A stretch of DNA of 21,368 bases from Pleurotus djamor. Its lineage: Eukaryota; Basidiomycota; Agaricomycetes; Agaricales; Pleurotaceae. Both the position numbers and the translations under genes were made by a program. Shown here piece by piece: positions 1-8,088 of this stretch (within the stretch, counting starts at the first letter, position 1; every line of letters begins with the position of its first letter). The stretch lies in NCBI GenBank assembly GCA_029747585.1, contig JAPEVF010000774.1, forward strand, positions 1 through 21,368, given 5' to 3'. The notes under the pieces were generated by a model. That model worked only from the letters and a program-made list of their open reading frames with translations. It had not been told where the DNA came from and ran no database searches.

Positions 1-2209
1 AGACGGTAGATCATTATTTTTCCACACACTTGAAAAGGTCTCATTGACAGGCATTCGATGACGAGGGAGAAACTTCAATGAGGCCAGGTTCGCATTCTTC
101 GCGTCTTTGAGGTTCCCATACAAATCCTTTTCAGACGTCAGGAGATCTCCCCGAAAGAGCGAGAAAAAACCTGTCTATGTTCTCAACCTAAGAATTCCAA
201 CCGACCAGATAGACAACTGCATCGAGCCGAGCAAAGCCTCCGTTGAATTTCAGGCAAGCCTCGCTTACTCGTTTTTCGTTGAGCCGTGCTAACTGAATAT
301 TCAGAACAGGACAGCTATATTGTCTTTCCTGTCCGCGGAGATTCAGACATTCTTGATTCGTAATGGGTTTGCTACCCATCGACGCGTTGATTCGTGTGGG
401 ATACCAACCCCTCCCAGAAAGAAACGCAAGCCCAACCCATATATCCAACCACCCCAACAAAGTATAGACACTGTCCGTGAAGCGACTCCTCAGGCCTCGG
501 TAGCGCCTTTATACATTTCTTCGGTAAGACACTTCCTGCTACCGAGGAGATTACTTACGGAGATGCTCCTCAGGATACGATGACCAATGGTGAAATCTCA
601 TGGACCGACCCGACCACGGGCGAGTCCTTCATCGTAGACGGGCGGACAGGTAACTCCGTCAATCAAGCAAGACAAACTTTCGGCAGTCAGAGTGAAGAAC
701 CCCTCCACAGACGTCGAACACTACCGACGGCAACGACCTTGAAACAAGCTGTGGAGGTAGCTGAAGAAGTATCGACCATGCCTTCGTGGGTAAGAAAAGC
801 ACTATCGGTATGTCGCTTCGCTACCACGGTCAGAAGATGCGCAGTTCTCAAAGCAACTTAATCTTAGGCAAACGATGCTTACTCTCTGCCCGAAAAACGC
901 ATACCTGCGTTTTCCGTAGCGCTGAAACCCCCGGATGTTGCGGATGAAGTTGCTCGGACTCGCGGTCACAACAGGCATGATTGCCATGCTCCATTTCCGT
1001 CTATTTCAGGCCCCGGACCAGCATCCCTCAGATTTCATAAAGGAAGCCTCCTTCATGCGCGAGTTATCAGTCAGGTCGACCGTAAATTCGTGGCCTGCTG
1101 CATCCCTACTACCAAAGAAGGTTCCGAACAGGAATTTACAGGAAGTAGACCATCTGGCGATCAAACCCCGCAAGAGACGATAGTTCTGATCGACCAGCAT
1201 GCAGCGGACGAACGTGTCCGCGTAGAAAGATTCCTGAAGGACCTATGTATGGGTTATTTATGTCCGATAGGGGGAGGTGGTTCATATACCGGTATAAAGA
1301 CCCGGCTACTGTCCCCAGCGAGTCTAGTTCTTCTTACGCATCACGAAGCTCGCCAACTATCATCAAGTGAGCCTATCCAAGCAGAGTTCCGACGATGGGG
1401 CTTCGAATTCGCTAGCTTATCGGGAGCTTACCTTCCACAAGCCGGAACGGACACCGCTTCGACGGAGAGCGGATATGTGCAAGTAGAAGTGCAGAGGGTC
1501 CCCGACATGGTAGCCGATAAGGTATGTTGTCATCTCTGACGCTGTATGTTTTACGTTCGACCCTGCTTGATAGCTCCTCCAAGTCTATGAACTGCGGGAC
1601 CTGATTAAGGCATTCATCGCCCGACTTGCTGACGAAATGCCAGGGGATAGTGAATGCCTAATGCAAGAGGATTCCCAAAACGATCTGCCTTGGTTGAAGG
1701 CCCTTCGCAGGTGTCCTCGAGAACTCATTGACTTGGTCAATTCCAAAGCATGCCGAGGCAAGTCCCGATATCCGAAGCGGCGCATTCATAGGATAACCCA
1801 AGAATTTGAACTAGGTGCCATCATGTTCAATGACTCGTTGACCATAGACCAGTGTGAGAAGCTAGTACAGCAGCTGTCACATACAGTATTTCCTTTCCAA
1901 TGTGCACATGGAAGGTAAGTCACTATCAGTCCCGTTTTGTGTCAAGTGCTGTGGAGATCGAGAGACAATCTAATCCGGACAACAATGGCGTGTTCTTTGT
2001 GGAAACAGACCTTCTCTTGCCCCTCTGACCAACGTCGGAAAACAAACAAGAAGTCGCGAAGCTCGGCAGGGAATAACTTGGCAATGGAACAGGTTCGAAA
2101 AGGTGATCTGCGGTCCAGTCCGGTTTCCTTTTGTTGTCCGAACTTGTCCTCGATGAACCGAACTAACCTACTCCTTTTGTGATATTATTAGATGCAAGTT
2201 ACTTCCTGA
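1..2209 (+). CDS. MLH3: DNA mismatch repair protein Mlh3 (5' partial)
   Basis: This is the C-terminal two thirds of MutL homologue Mlh3, which pairs with Mlh1 as an endonuclease in meiotic crossover resolution and mismatch repair in the nucleus. Inferred coding exons are 51-87, 135-253, 305-523, 574-807, 868-1521, 1574-1757, 1815-1914, 2009-2102 and 2192-2209 (about 552 codons). Phases match at every junction; an intron at 6-50 is likely. Visible landmarks are the end of the ATPase domain (PVYVLNL...DNCIEP), the linker motif ISWTDPTTG, the start of the dimerisation domain (VISQVDRKF), the endonuclease metal motif DQHA-x2-E-x4-E at 1192-1227, the ACRG-AIMFND motif spanning a splice junction, CAHGRPS, and the C-terminal WNRFEK. 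The N-terminal ATP-binding motifs lie left of the window. Two introns (254-304 and 1758-1814) have GC donors. The endonuclease motif is intact, so the protein is probably active. The last 5-codon exon rests on a good branch site (ctaac) and acceptor only. Confidence 0.9.
254..304 (+). other. MLH3: GC-AG intron in MLH3
   Basis: The 51-bp intron begins GCAAGC after CAG and ends ATTCAG, with a perfect branch site (gctaact) 14 nt before the end. Splicing joins ...VEFQ to NRTAILSFLS, the expected Mlh3 continuation, in phase 0. Retention would hit a TAA in frame within the intron. A GT donor 12 nt upstream (gttgaa) would also be in phase but would delete the conserved VEFQ. Confidence 0.75.
1758..1814 (+). 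other. MLH3: GC-AG intron inside the MLH3 ACR/GAIMFND motif
   Basis: The donor is GAG|GCAAGT and the acceptor CTAG. The 57-bp length is a multiple of three and no in-frame stop lies inside, so a retained transcript would stay open and add 19 residues in the middle of the conserved ACRGAIMFND motif. Splicing restores that motif exactly. No GT donor gives the conserved junction. Confidence 0.88.
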
Positions 2210-2539
2210 GTGCTCGAGGGCTTCATGAGCGAATGCACCCATATTTGGACGCGGAGGATATAAAAGGAAGGCGTTCGTCCACAGCTCGCCTCGGATGGTT
2301 CTCATTGGAACGACCATAGATCAGCCGCTTTGCCCTGATAGGGGTCGCGGTCACTGTTGAACGTGCTGAACGATGGCGTTGATTGGTGAGCGGAACCACC
2401 ACAAACCCTCCGCCCAAGTTTCTATCGAACCTCGGGGCGGATGTCCCTCTTTTTCCAGAAGGATCTACTAGTTTGTATTGTTTCGTTGTACGCAGTTCCA
2501 GACCGCTTTTGTTCTTCCCTTTCCCATGCCGTGACCTAG

Positions 2540-2757
2540 GCGCGTCTGTCTCTTTTATTGACGCGTCGTTATGGCTCGCTTGACGCGTCCGTTTCGTGAG
2601 GAAATACTTCTCGTCGCGTGACGTCAAGGCGGCGATAGCCGAGCGCTGGTGTGCTAGACTACTCCGACTTAGCGGCGCCTCGGTATGCCTTTCGGAAAAT
2701 GAAGCGGAGTGTGAAGACACGGTACCGAACCCAGTCAGCAGACCGGAGGGTATAAAG
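2540..2757 (+). promoter_or_regulatory. RTC3 upstream region with ATF/CRE-like and TATA elements
   Basis: The 628-bp gap between MLH3 and RTC3 holds no convincing gene. It has two copies of TTGACGCGTC (2558-2567 and 2580-2589, 22 bp apart), each containing the palindrome GACGCGTC. A perfect CRE/ATF palindrome TGACGTCA lies at 2619-2626 and TATAAAG at 2751-2757, 81 bp before the RTC3 ATG. Further up are a two-unit heat-shock motif TTCCAGAA (2453-2460) and AGGGG (2340-2344). This matches a stress-responsive promoter, which is inference from motifs only. Confidence 0.5.
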
Positions 2758-2837
2758 CGTACTATCTGTGCACAGGCCACTCTTTATTACAATCTAACAC
2801 CATCGACGCACTTTTGAACCAACGCCCTCTTTCTAAC

Positions 2838-3335
2838 ATGCCTGCAAGTGTAACCAAAGTCATCTACAAGCCCGATACACAGTCAACCGACGAATACACC
2901 GTCCTTGTGAACCCTGTCGAAGTACGTGCGCCGTAATTCATATCGTGTGCAGACCCATTTACAAGACAGCGGATATATAGTTCAAGAAATGGAAAGATGG
3001 TGGTAAGTAGCACTTCGATCGCACACAGGGTCTGCCACTCACCCGTTGGTTCTAGATACGTAAATATCGCAACGGACTACCTCACCTTTCACCATATAAC
3101 TCACTCCCTTTGTAGCACTATCCCCCTTGTTGAAGTTGTCGACTGTGAGTTTCTCTTCATCTCGGGGTCCCTTTGTCCTTTATATCTAAAGGTCCTGTTA
3201 GCGTACAAGGTCTTCTTCTCCAACCAAGGTAGCCAGGGTATCTTAGGGGAAGCATCGAAGCAGCAACGCGAGTCCGTTTGTGGCTCTAGCAATGCCGATG
3301 AAGCTGTCTTGTTTGTATTGAAACGCAGAAGCTAA
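2838..3335 (+). CDS. RTC3: Rtc3-like protein, SBDS N-terminal (FYSH) domain only
   Basis: This small single-domain protein of the SBDS N-terminal family resembles yeast Rtc3/Yhr087w, linked to RNA metabolism and stress. Exons are 2838-2921, 2981-3002, 3056-3059, 3116-3144 and 3202-3335, giving 90 aa. The domain runs almost end to end: VTKVIYKPDTQSTDEY near the N terminus, FKKWKDGD, TIPLVEVVD, then VFFSNQGSQG and GEASKQQ. The third exon is only 4 nt (atac). It is the only way found to join KDG to TIPLVEVVD in frame, and it leaves two normal introns of 53 and 56 bp. The C-terminal end (VLKRRS) is less typical of the family, so a further short intron near 3315-3350 cannot be ruled out. The 5S rRNA gene begins 44 nt after the stop. 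Confidence 0.85.
3056..3059 (+). other. RTC3: 4-nt microexon of RTC3-like gene
   Basis: The four bases atac are flanked by ...TTCTAG on the left and GTAAAT on the right. With exon 2 ending in one codon base and exon 4 starting with a third codon base, these four nucleotides complete GAT and ACC, giving KDGD-TT-IPLVEVVD. Skipping the microexon shifts the frame. Confidence 0.7.
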
Positions 3336-3379
3336 TCAAATTTTGCTAGGATCAAAACCGGGTCACCGTATAGACTGAT

Positions 3380-3497
3380 ATCCACGGCCATAGGACTCTG
3401 AAAGCACCGCATCCCGTCCGATCTGCGCAGTTAACCAGAGTGCCGCTCAGTTAGTACCACGGTGGGGGACCACGCGGGAATCCTGGGTGCTGTGGTT
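3380..3497 (+). rRNA. 5S ribosomal RNA
   Basis: The 118-nt sequence starts ATCCACGGCCATAGGACT, contains the loop motif CCCGTCCGATCTGCGCAG and AGTTAGTACCACGGTGGG, and ends GGGTGCTGTGGTT. The first and last bases pair (ccacggc with gctgtgg) to form helix I, and it reads as a full-length fungal 5S rRNA. It stands alone between protein-coding genes, with no 18S, 5.8S or 28S sequence nearby, so it is a dispersed copy. Transcription by RNA polymerase III from internal control elements is expected. Confidence 0.95.
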
Positions 3498-3510
3498 TTT
3501 GTTTTGCTCA
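3496..3510 (+). terminator. Pol III T-run terminator after 5S rRNA
   Basis: Runs of T (tttttt then tttt) begin at the 3' end of the 5S gene, the usual termination signal for RNA polymerase III. Confidence 0.7.
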
Positions 3511-3601
3511 AGTCATTCTATTAACTAAGTAAATAAGTAGTGTAGAAAGTCAGTCATTAGTATTCACTTATTAATGTGAATGACCGAGTTTCACTTTTAC
3601 T

Positions 3602-3925
3602 TAGTTTTGGTTCACCAACTTTTAGGGCAGGGCTTTATTTTTTTCAGTCATTGAAATCATTTAGTAAAACTCGAAAATTTTAAGTGTCAGTAGGACGAGG
3701 GATAAGTAAAANGTGAGATGAGTATCATTAGAATTTGTAGTCTACTTCAGTAATCAGTCGGTAACGCTATTAGTTTCGGTTCACCGACTTTAGGGCAGGG
3801 CTTTATTTTGTCAGTCATTGAAATCATTAGTAAACTCGAAATTTTGAAGTATCAGTAGGACGAGGGATAAGTAAAAGTAAGATTAGTATCATTAGAATTT
3901 GTAGTCTACTTCAGTAATCAGTCAG
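3602..3925 (+). repeat. AT-rich tandem repeat, about 1.9 copies of a 169-bp unit
   Basis: Copy 1 (3602-3770) and copy 2 (3771-3925) share the order TTCACC, AGGGCAGGGCTTTATTTT, CAGTCATTGAAATCAT, AGGACGAGGGATAAGTAAA, TATCATTAGAATTTGTAGTC and TACTTCAGTAATCAGTC. Most differences are longer homopolymers in copy 1 (cttttag for ctttag, gtaaaac for gtaaac, gaaaatttt for gaaatttt), plus an N at 3712. No coding potential is visible. It is probably a decayed element or a simple satellite; the family is unknown. Confidence 0.85.
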
Positions 3926-4480
3926 TATAATTTGTGGTCGCGTTTTTACATTTCTATTGAAGTCTATTAAAGTCATTGAACCATTTTTCTGATCGTGGAA
4001 AAGTAAATTCTGACTGTGGGAAAACACTACTTGTGATGCTTCGTCCCGGAAAGAATCGCTTGCCCAGGCACAACCAGACCTCTCCACGCATAAAAAAACA
4101 TACCCAGAGTATGCCAACGGTATGAATAAGCTGCTGGTACCATCAGTTAAGCGAGAAATTTCGGACGCGATTTAGTGGACACGCACTGGAACGGTTCTTG
4201 TCGAAAGGTACCCGTGGGAACCTAAAAGGGGTCAAGGCCCCTAATAAGAAAGGTAAAAAGTATTGACAAAGTGGACGATTATTGATGGAGCATTAGCCAG
4301 TCTATTGTGAAGTCTCTAGTAGCCAATTTGTTAGTTCTCTTTCTTCTATGGGTGTATGCCTTCTCTGTTGCGGCTGGAAATTTCAATATAGTACAGTTGT
4401 CAACCGGGAAAGTCCATCCCCATTGAAGGGAGCCTTTCTTTGTGGGAAATAGAGTAGCCAGGAGATCAGCTATATCTCTG
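3926..4480. other. Gene-free AT-rich interval
   Basis: No convincing gene was seen. The open frames here are short, have no recognisable domain and lie in AT-rich sequence next to repeats. It may be the remains of a transposable element, but no terminal repeat, target-site duplication or transposase/reverse-transcriptase motif was recognised. Confidence 0.5.
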
Positions 4481-4551
4481 AAGACAAGCTGAGGTTGGGG
4501 GTTGAACACACTTGTTTAGTACGTTCCTGACCAGCGACGCGAACTAATGGC
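4481..4551 (+). repeat. Interspersed repeat, copy A
   Basis: A unit of about 70 bp begins AAGACAAGCTGAGG and ends GACGCGAACTAATGGC. It recurs at 4589-4660 (copy B, diverged) and in part at 4780-4818 (copy C), all in the same orientation. Confidence 0.85.
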
Positions 4552-4588
4552 TACTCTGTGGGATCAATAATAAATGGTGACCATGCAA

Positions 4589-4660
4589 TGACAAGCTGAG
4601 GTTGGAGGCTGGAACGACATTTGTCTAGTACGTTTCTGATCAACGACGCGAACTAATGGC
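4589..4660 (+). repeat. Interspersed repeat, copy B
   Basis: Same unit as copy A, about 108 bp further on. It keeps ACAAGCTGAGGTTGG, GTCTAGTACGTTTCTGA and ACGACGCGAACTAATGGC with scattered substitutions. Two N characters follow at 4667 and 4672. Confidence 0.85.
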
Positions 4661-4779
4661 CACAAANTTAANTTATTGGAATATAATAGTGGGAATCCAG
4701 GGGGAACTTTTCGATTCAAGGGGGCTTTTTCGGAGTAAGACTTGTCCGCCTGTCGGGTTTTGTTTTACTGAACCGTTCA

Positions 4780-4818
4780 AAGACAAGCTGAGATGGGGGT
4801 TGAACACACTTGTTTAGT
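4780..4818 (+). repeat. Interspersed repeat, copy C (truncated), next to SKT5
   Basis: It matches copy A closely from AAGACAAGCTGAG through GGGGGTTGAACACACTTG to TTTAGTA, then identity stops abruptly within 15 nt of the first recognisable SKT5 coding sequence. The break coincides with a possible start codon (4819) or splice acceptor (ttgcag, ending 4833). Confidence 0.8.
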
Positions 4819-6279
4819 ATGCTTCCATTGCAGACGCTTGCGGGGGATGACTACAATCATGATATTGATGCAGCCAGCTCAGTATCGCTTCCGTCCACCC
4901 ATTCGTCACAATACTCACATCCGCCGGGCCCTNCCGTACGGCATGGAACCCCCTCCCCCGCAACCTCGCCACTACGCGCCCTCCGTTCGAAGTATGGACT
5001 CTGGTGACCCAGAAATAGCTTCGCGCCCATCTTTGCAACGCTCAGGTACGACCGCTTCCGTGAGCCTGGCTACGAAAACGACCAAAGCAGTCGATCTTAG
5101 CGCTCCTCCGCATACCAAGGAATACATCGATCAATATCGTCAACGGCTCAAGGGTGATCCTGATCCAGAAGCCCACTTTCTCTACGCAAAGTACCTCATT
5201 GATGCCGCACGGAAGATTCGGATGGAAAACAAGGATCAGAAGTCCGCAAAGAAGTACACAGAACTTCTTATCACTGAATCGCTCAAGGTTATACGCCGTC
5301 TCGCGACCCAAGGAGAGGCTTATGATGAGGCACAATTCTTTCTGGCNAATTGCTACGGAACCGGCGCGCTTGGACTACAGGTCGATCACGAAAGAGCCTA
5401 CCACCTCTATCTCCAAGCTGCGAAGCAGAACCATGCCGCTGCTTGCTATCGTGTNGCAGTTTGCAATGAAATCGGAGCTGGCACCAGGAAAGAACCTCCT
5501 CGCGCCGCCGCGTTTTATCGCAAGGCTGCTTCGCTCGGGGATACTCCAGCCATGTACAAGCTTGGCATGATCCTGTTGAACGGTAGTCTAGGGGAAGCTA
5601 AGAACCTGCGNGAAGCTATCAACTGGCTGAAGCGGGCNGCGGAGCAAGCCGACGAGGATAANCCTCATGCTCTTCACGAACTCGCCATCCTTCACGAACA
5701 GCCCGACAACCAATTGGTGATGCACGATCCNGCATATGCCAGGCAACTGTATACACAAGCAGCACATCTCGGATATACGCCATCACAATTCAAGCTCGGG
5801 CAGTGCTATGAGTACGGTTCCTTGACATGTCCATCAGATCCTCGACGCTCCATCGCATGGTACACCAAGGCAGCGGAGAAGGGGGATGCAGAAGCCGAAC
5901 TGGCTCTGAGTGGGTGGTATCTTACCGGAAGCGAAGGTGTCNTGAAGCAAAGTGATTCGGAGGCGTATNTGTGGGCACGCAAAGCCGCCAACAAGGGCCT
6001 TAGCAAGGCCGAGTATGCTGTCGGGTACTACGCAGAGGTTGGAATTGGTATCAAGCAGGATATTGAATTTGCGAAGCGGTGGTACATGAGGGCTGCAGGT
6101 GAGCGACTATTCTCTCTTNGTTNNGTCGTCTGTGTCTCACCTCGCTGGGGCTGCTAGCGCAAGGCAATAAACGGGCGATGAACCGGTTGACAGAGATGAA
6201 GCGTCAAGGGGGCAGGCGACCTGGCAATGTTGCACGGCCNACGAGGCAGCAAGCCAAAGACGAATGCGTTATTTGTTAG
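4819..6279 (+). CDS. SKT5: Chitin synthase activator Skt5/Chs4, Sel1-repeat protein
   Basis: This is a chitin synthase regulatory subunit that brings and activates chitin synthase at the membrane during septation and wall growth. Exons are 4819-6098 and 6158-6279 (intron 6099-6157, gtgagc...ctgctag). About 466 codons are visible. A short Pro/Ser-rich N terminus (DDYNHDIDAASSVSLPSTHS) leads to HTKEYIDQYRQRLK and then seven Sel1-like repeats, e.g. DPRRSIAWYTKAAEKGD and DIEFAKRWYMRAA. The C terminus is basic and ends CVIC-stop, a CaaX prenylation box as in yeast Skt5. The N at 4933 must be dropped for the N-terminal frame to join the repeat frame (PPGP to YGMEPPPP); the other N characters keep frame. 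The true start is uncertain: ATG 4819 is possible, or exons lie upstream behind the acceptor at 4833, because homologues usually have a longer disordered N terminus. Confidence 0.92.
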
Positions 6280-6283
6280 CAGA

Positions 6284-6289
6284 CACGTG
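6284..6289. promoter_or_regulatory. E-box CACGTG in the 37-bp SKT5-PITH gap
   Basis: A perfect CACGTG palindrome lies 28 bp before the PITH gene ATG and 4 bp after the SKT5 stop. It is a possible bHLH factor site; the motif is short, so it may be chance. Confidence 0.35.
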
Positions 6290-6316
6290 ACCTAGATACC
6301 CTCGTTCCTCCCTTAC

Positions 6317-7090
6317 ATGTCGACTGCGATGGACTCGGAAGATGTAAAACCAAATGTTTTGCTTTCATATTCTCAATAATCCTAATCACATAGCATTTCG
6401 TTCCAGAACTCTNTGCTGGAGGTCCTCGATTCNCTCCAGGTCAATTGCCTGAACGAGTCCGATGAACATCCNTTGTCCTCGATTCTCGCCGCAAAGGCCA
6501 GGAATACGGCAGCGGGCAAATACCTCTTGAGCGATGCAGATGAACAGCTTNTGCTNAANATACCTGTTGCATACCTTTTCTCTTGATCCAGCGTTTTTCT
6601 GATGCTNCAAGGACCACAGTTCAACCAATCTGTACGCGTCAAGTCCATCTCCNTCAAATCCAACTCTGTCGCCCAAGCACCAAAACTGATCAAGCTATTC
6701 ACGAACCAACCTGCGTTGGGCTTTGAGGACGTTGAGGANGCAGATGAATCNGCCGCAGCCCAGATCATCGANCTATCTGAGGAAGACGTCNCNACTGGCA
6801 AGACGATACCTCTGAGATTCGTCAGGTTCCAAAAGGTCAACAGTATCCATGTATGTCAGTTGTATCATGTGCAATCGAGTGGGTAACCCAAGCAAGGATC
6901 ATCATCAAGATATTCGTCGCGTCGAACCAAGGNGATGAGGACGAGACGAGGATCGATGCCTTGGACATCCTCGGCATTCCTGAAGGGTAAGTTTCATCCA
7001 TCGCCNTGTCTCTCTCTCTCAAACAGTTGTTGACAATTCCTGGGCAGAGCAACCAAGAGCCTCAGTGAGCTCAAAAAGCAAGAAGAATGA
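6317..7090 (+). CDS. PITH domain protein (PITHD1/Txnl1 C-terminal type)
   Basis: The PITH domain is the proteasome-interacting region of thioredoxin-like 1, which also exists as stand-alone proteins. Exons are 6317-6343, 6407-6565, 6620-6850, 6910-6986 and 7048-7090, with all phases consistent, giving 178 aa. Landmarks are SLLEVLDSLQVNCLNE, YLLSDADEQLL, FNQSVRVKSI, KLIKLFTNQPALGF, PLRFVRFQKVNSI, IFVASNQGDEDETRID and ALDILGIPEG. There is no thioredoxin domain or CxxC motif, so this is the PITH-only form. The first exon has nine codons (MSTAMDSED). Several N characters sit in exons 2-4 but keep the frame. The start lies 37 nt after the SKT5 stop and the stop faces the GAR1 stop across 64 bp. 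Confidence 0.92.
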
Positions 7091-7154
7091 GGCCCGCGAA
7101 GTCTGTGTAGCACACAACGGTGTACATATATACATTTCATAGAAAAGTAAAGCT

Positions 7155-8002
7155 TCATGACCCCCTTCCTCGAAAACCTCTNCCACCNCGAGGAGCACCN
7201 CGACCTCCNCCTCCAAATCCACCGCCTCCAAATCCACCACGTCCACCACCCCTGCCTCGTCCACGATCGCCTCCACCGAACCCACCAAACCCACCTCTTC
7301 CACCTCCACGACCACCCCTTCCACCTCTTGGGGGACCACCTCTGCCTCCACCACGGCCACGTCCAGCGCCAGCACCGCGTCCACGTTCTGAAAGGATAAT
7401 GAGATAGTCATCACAAGACAACAATGAATCAACCTACTTGTAACACCTGGATCGATGATAGATCATCAACAATGAGAAAAGGGCCAGAAAGACATGATCG
7501 CGTACCTCCAACGACTTTTGGTTTGGGTAGAAATCGTTCAATCGGTAGCAACTTGTCGCCAGCGATGTAGACCTTGTCGCCTTGCTTGAAGCTGCTGGCT
7601 ACCATTCCATCACCCATTTTTATTGAGAAGTAGACCTCGTTTATAGGTCCGAGGATTTCATCGACTTTGCCAATGACAGACTTGTTTTGTAAATAGATTG
7701 GGGCATTGAAATATGGCACTTTGTCAGGCATCAAGGATGAGCAGAGCATCTCGTCTTCAACCGCATGCATNAAATGTTCCCATTTCTTGAGAAGAAGACA
7801 GGTTCAGATAAAATTTCGAGGAAGGAGATAGCACTCACCAAGGACAGAATCTGGCGGGCCCATATCGCGTTGCTGGAAGCCTCCACGACCGCCACCGCGG
7901 GCTATAATGAGAACACATTGAGAACATTGTTCAATCTGAGAGAAAGAGGGAGAGTAGTTGACCTCCGCCACCGCGACCGAAGCCTCTGCCGCCGCGACTC
8001 AT
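7155..8002 (-). CDS. GAR1: H/ACA ribonucleoprotein subunit Gar1
   Basis: Gar1 is a core protein of H/ACA snoRNPs, which pseudouridylate rRNA in the nucleolus. Exons on the minus strand are 8002-7963, 7901-7839, 7785-7506 and 7387-7155. This gives 204 aa if the N at 7771 is ignored. The protein has an N-terminal Gly/Arg stretch ([14 protein letters not shown]), the core ([61 protein letters not shown]), then a long C-terminal GAR domain (residues about 127-204, RGG and RGRG repeats). The N at 7771 breaks the frame just where the conserved EMGTF-MHAVE should continue, so it is probably an extra base call. The third intron (7388-7505) is 118 bp, longer than the rest. The gene is divergent from PEX6. 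Confidence 0.95.
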
Positions 8003-8088
8003 TTTAGTTGGTGGATTGAGGGAAAAGTTTTAGGCGCCCAAAGCAAGTCCGGTTTGCGGGGAGCCGGGCCTCTGAGGATTGCGGGGAA
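8003..8088. promoter_or_regulatory. 86-bp shared GAR1/PEX6 promoter
   Basis: The GAR1 ATG (8002, minus) and PEX6 ATG (8089, plus) are separated by 86 bp, so both core promoters and 5' UTRs must fit in, or overlap with, this interval. The sequence is GC-rich on the PEX6 side (ttgcggggagccgggcc) and has a T/A-rich block near GAR1. No clear TATA box was seen. Confidence 0.6.

Noticed and set aside
478..574. Apparent frameshift in the MLH3 linker region
   Set aside because: A 50-bp intron at 524-573 (gtaaga...ctcctcag) joins the two frames cleanly, so the gene is not broken there.
1915..2209. Apparent loss of the Mlh3 C terminus after CAHGR, suggesting a pseudogene
   Set aside because: An intron at 1915-2008 with a ctaatc branch site restores RPSLAPL, and the frame then runs to WNRFEK, so the C terminus is intact.
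2223..2780. A 185-codon open frame on the minus strand upstream of RTC3
   Set aside because: It has no recognisable domain and biased low-complexity composition, and it lies exactly over the promoter elements and TATA box of RTC3. GC-rich sequence easily gives such frames by chance.
4279..4509. A 76-codon minus-strand frame in the repeat region, as a possible transposon protein
   Set aside because: No reverse transcriptase, transposase or integrase motif is visible, and part of it overlaps repeat copy A.
4793..4832. Start of SKT5 at the ATG at 4793
   Set aside because: That frame begins inside repeat copy C and gives a Cys/Arg-rich sequence. The alternative frame to 4933 gives a typical Skt5-like DDYNHDIDAASSVSLPSTHS that joins the repeat frame once the N is dropped.
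7120..7407. Proline-rich plus-strand open frame
   Set aside because: It is the reverse complement of the Gly/Arg repeats at the C terminus of GAR1.
7388..7505. Possible snoRNA inside the long third intron of GAR1
   Set aside because: A C-box-like GTGATGA is present on the minus strand, but there is no matching D box (CTGA) or closing stem, and no H/ACA hairpin pair was seen.
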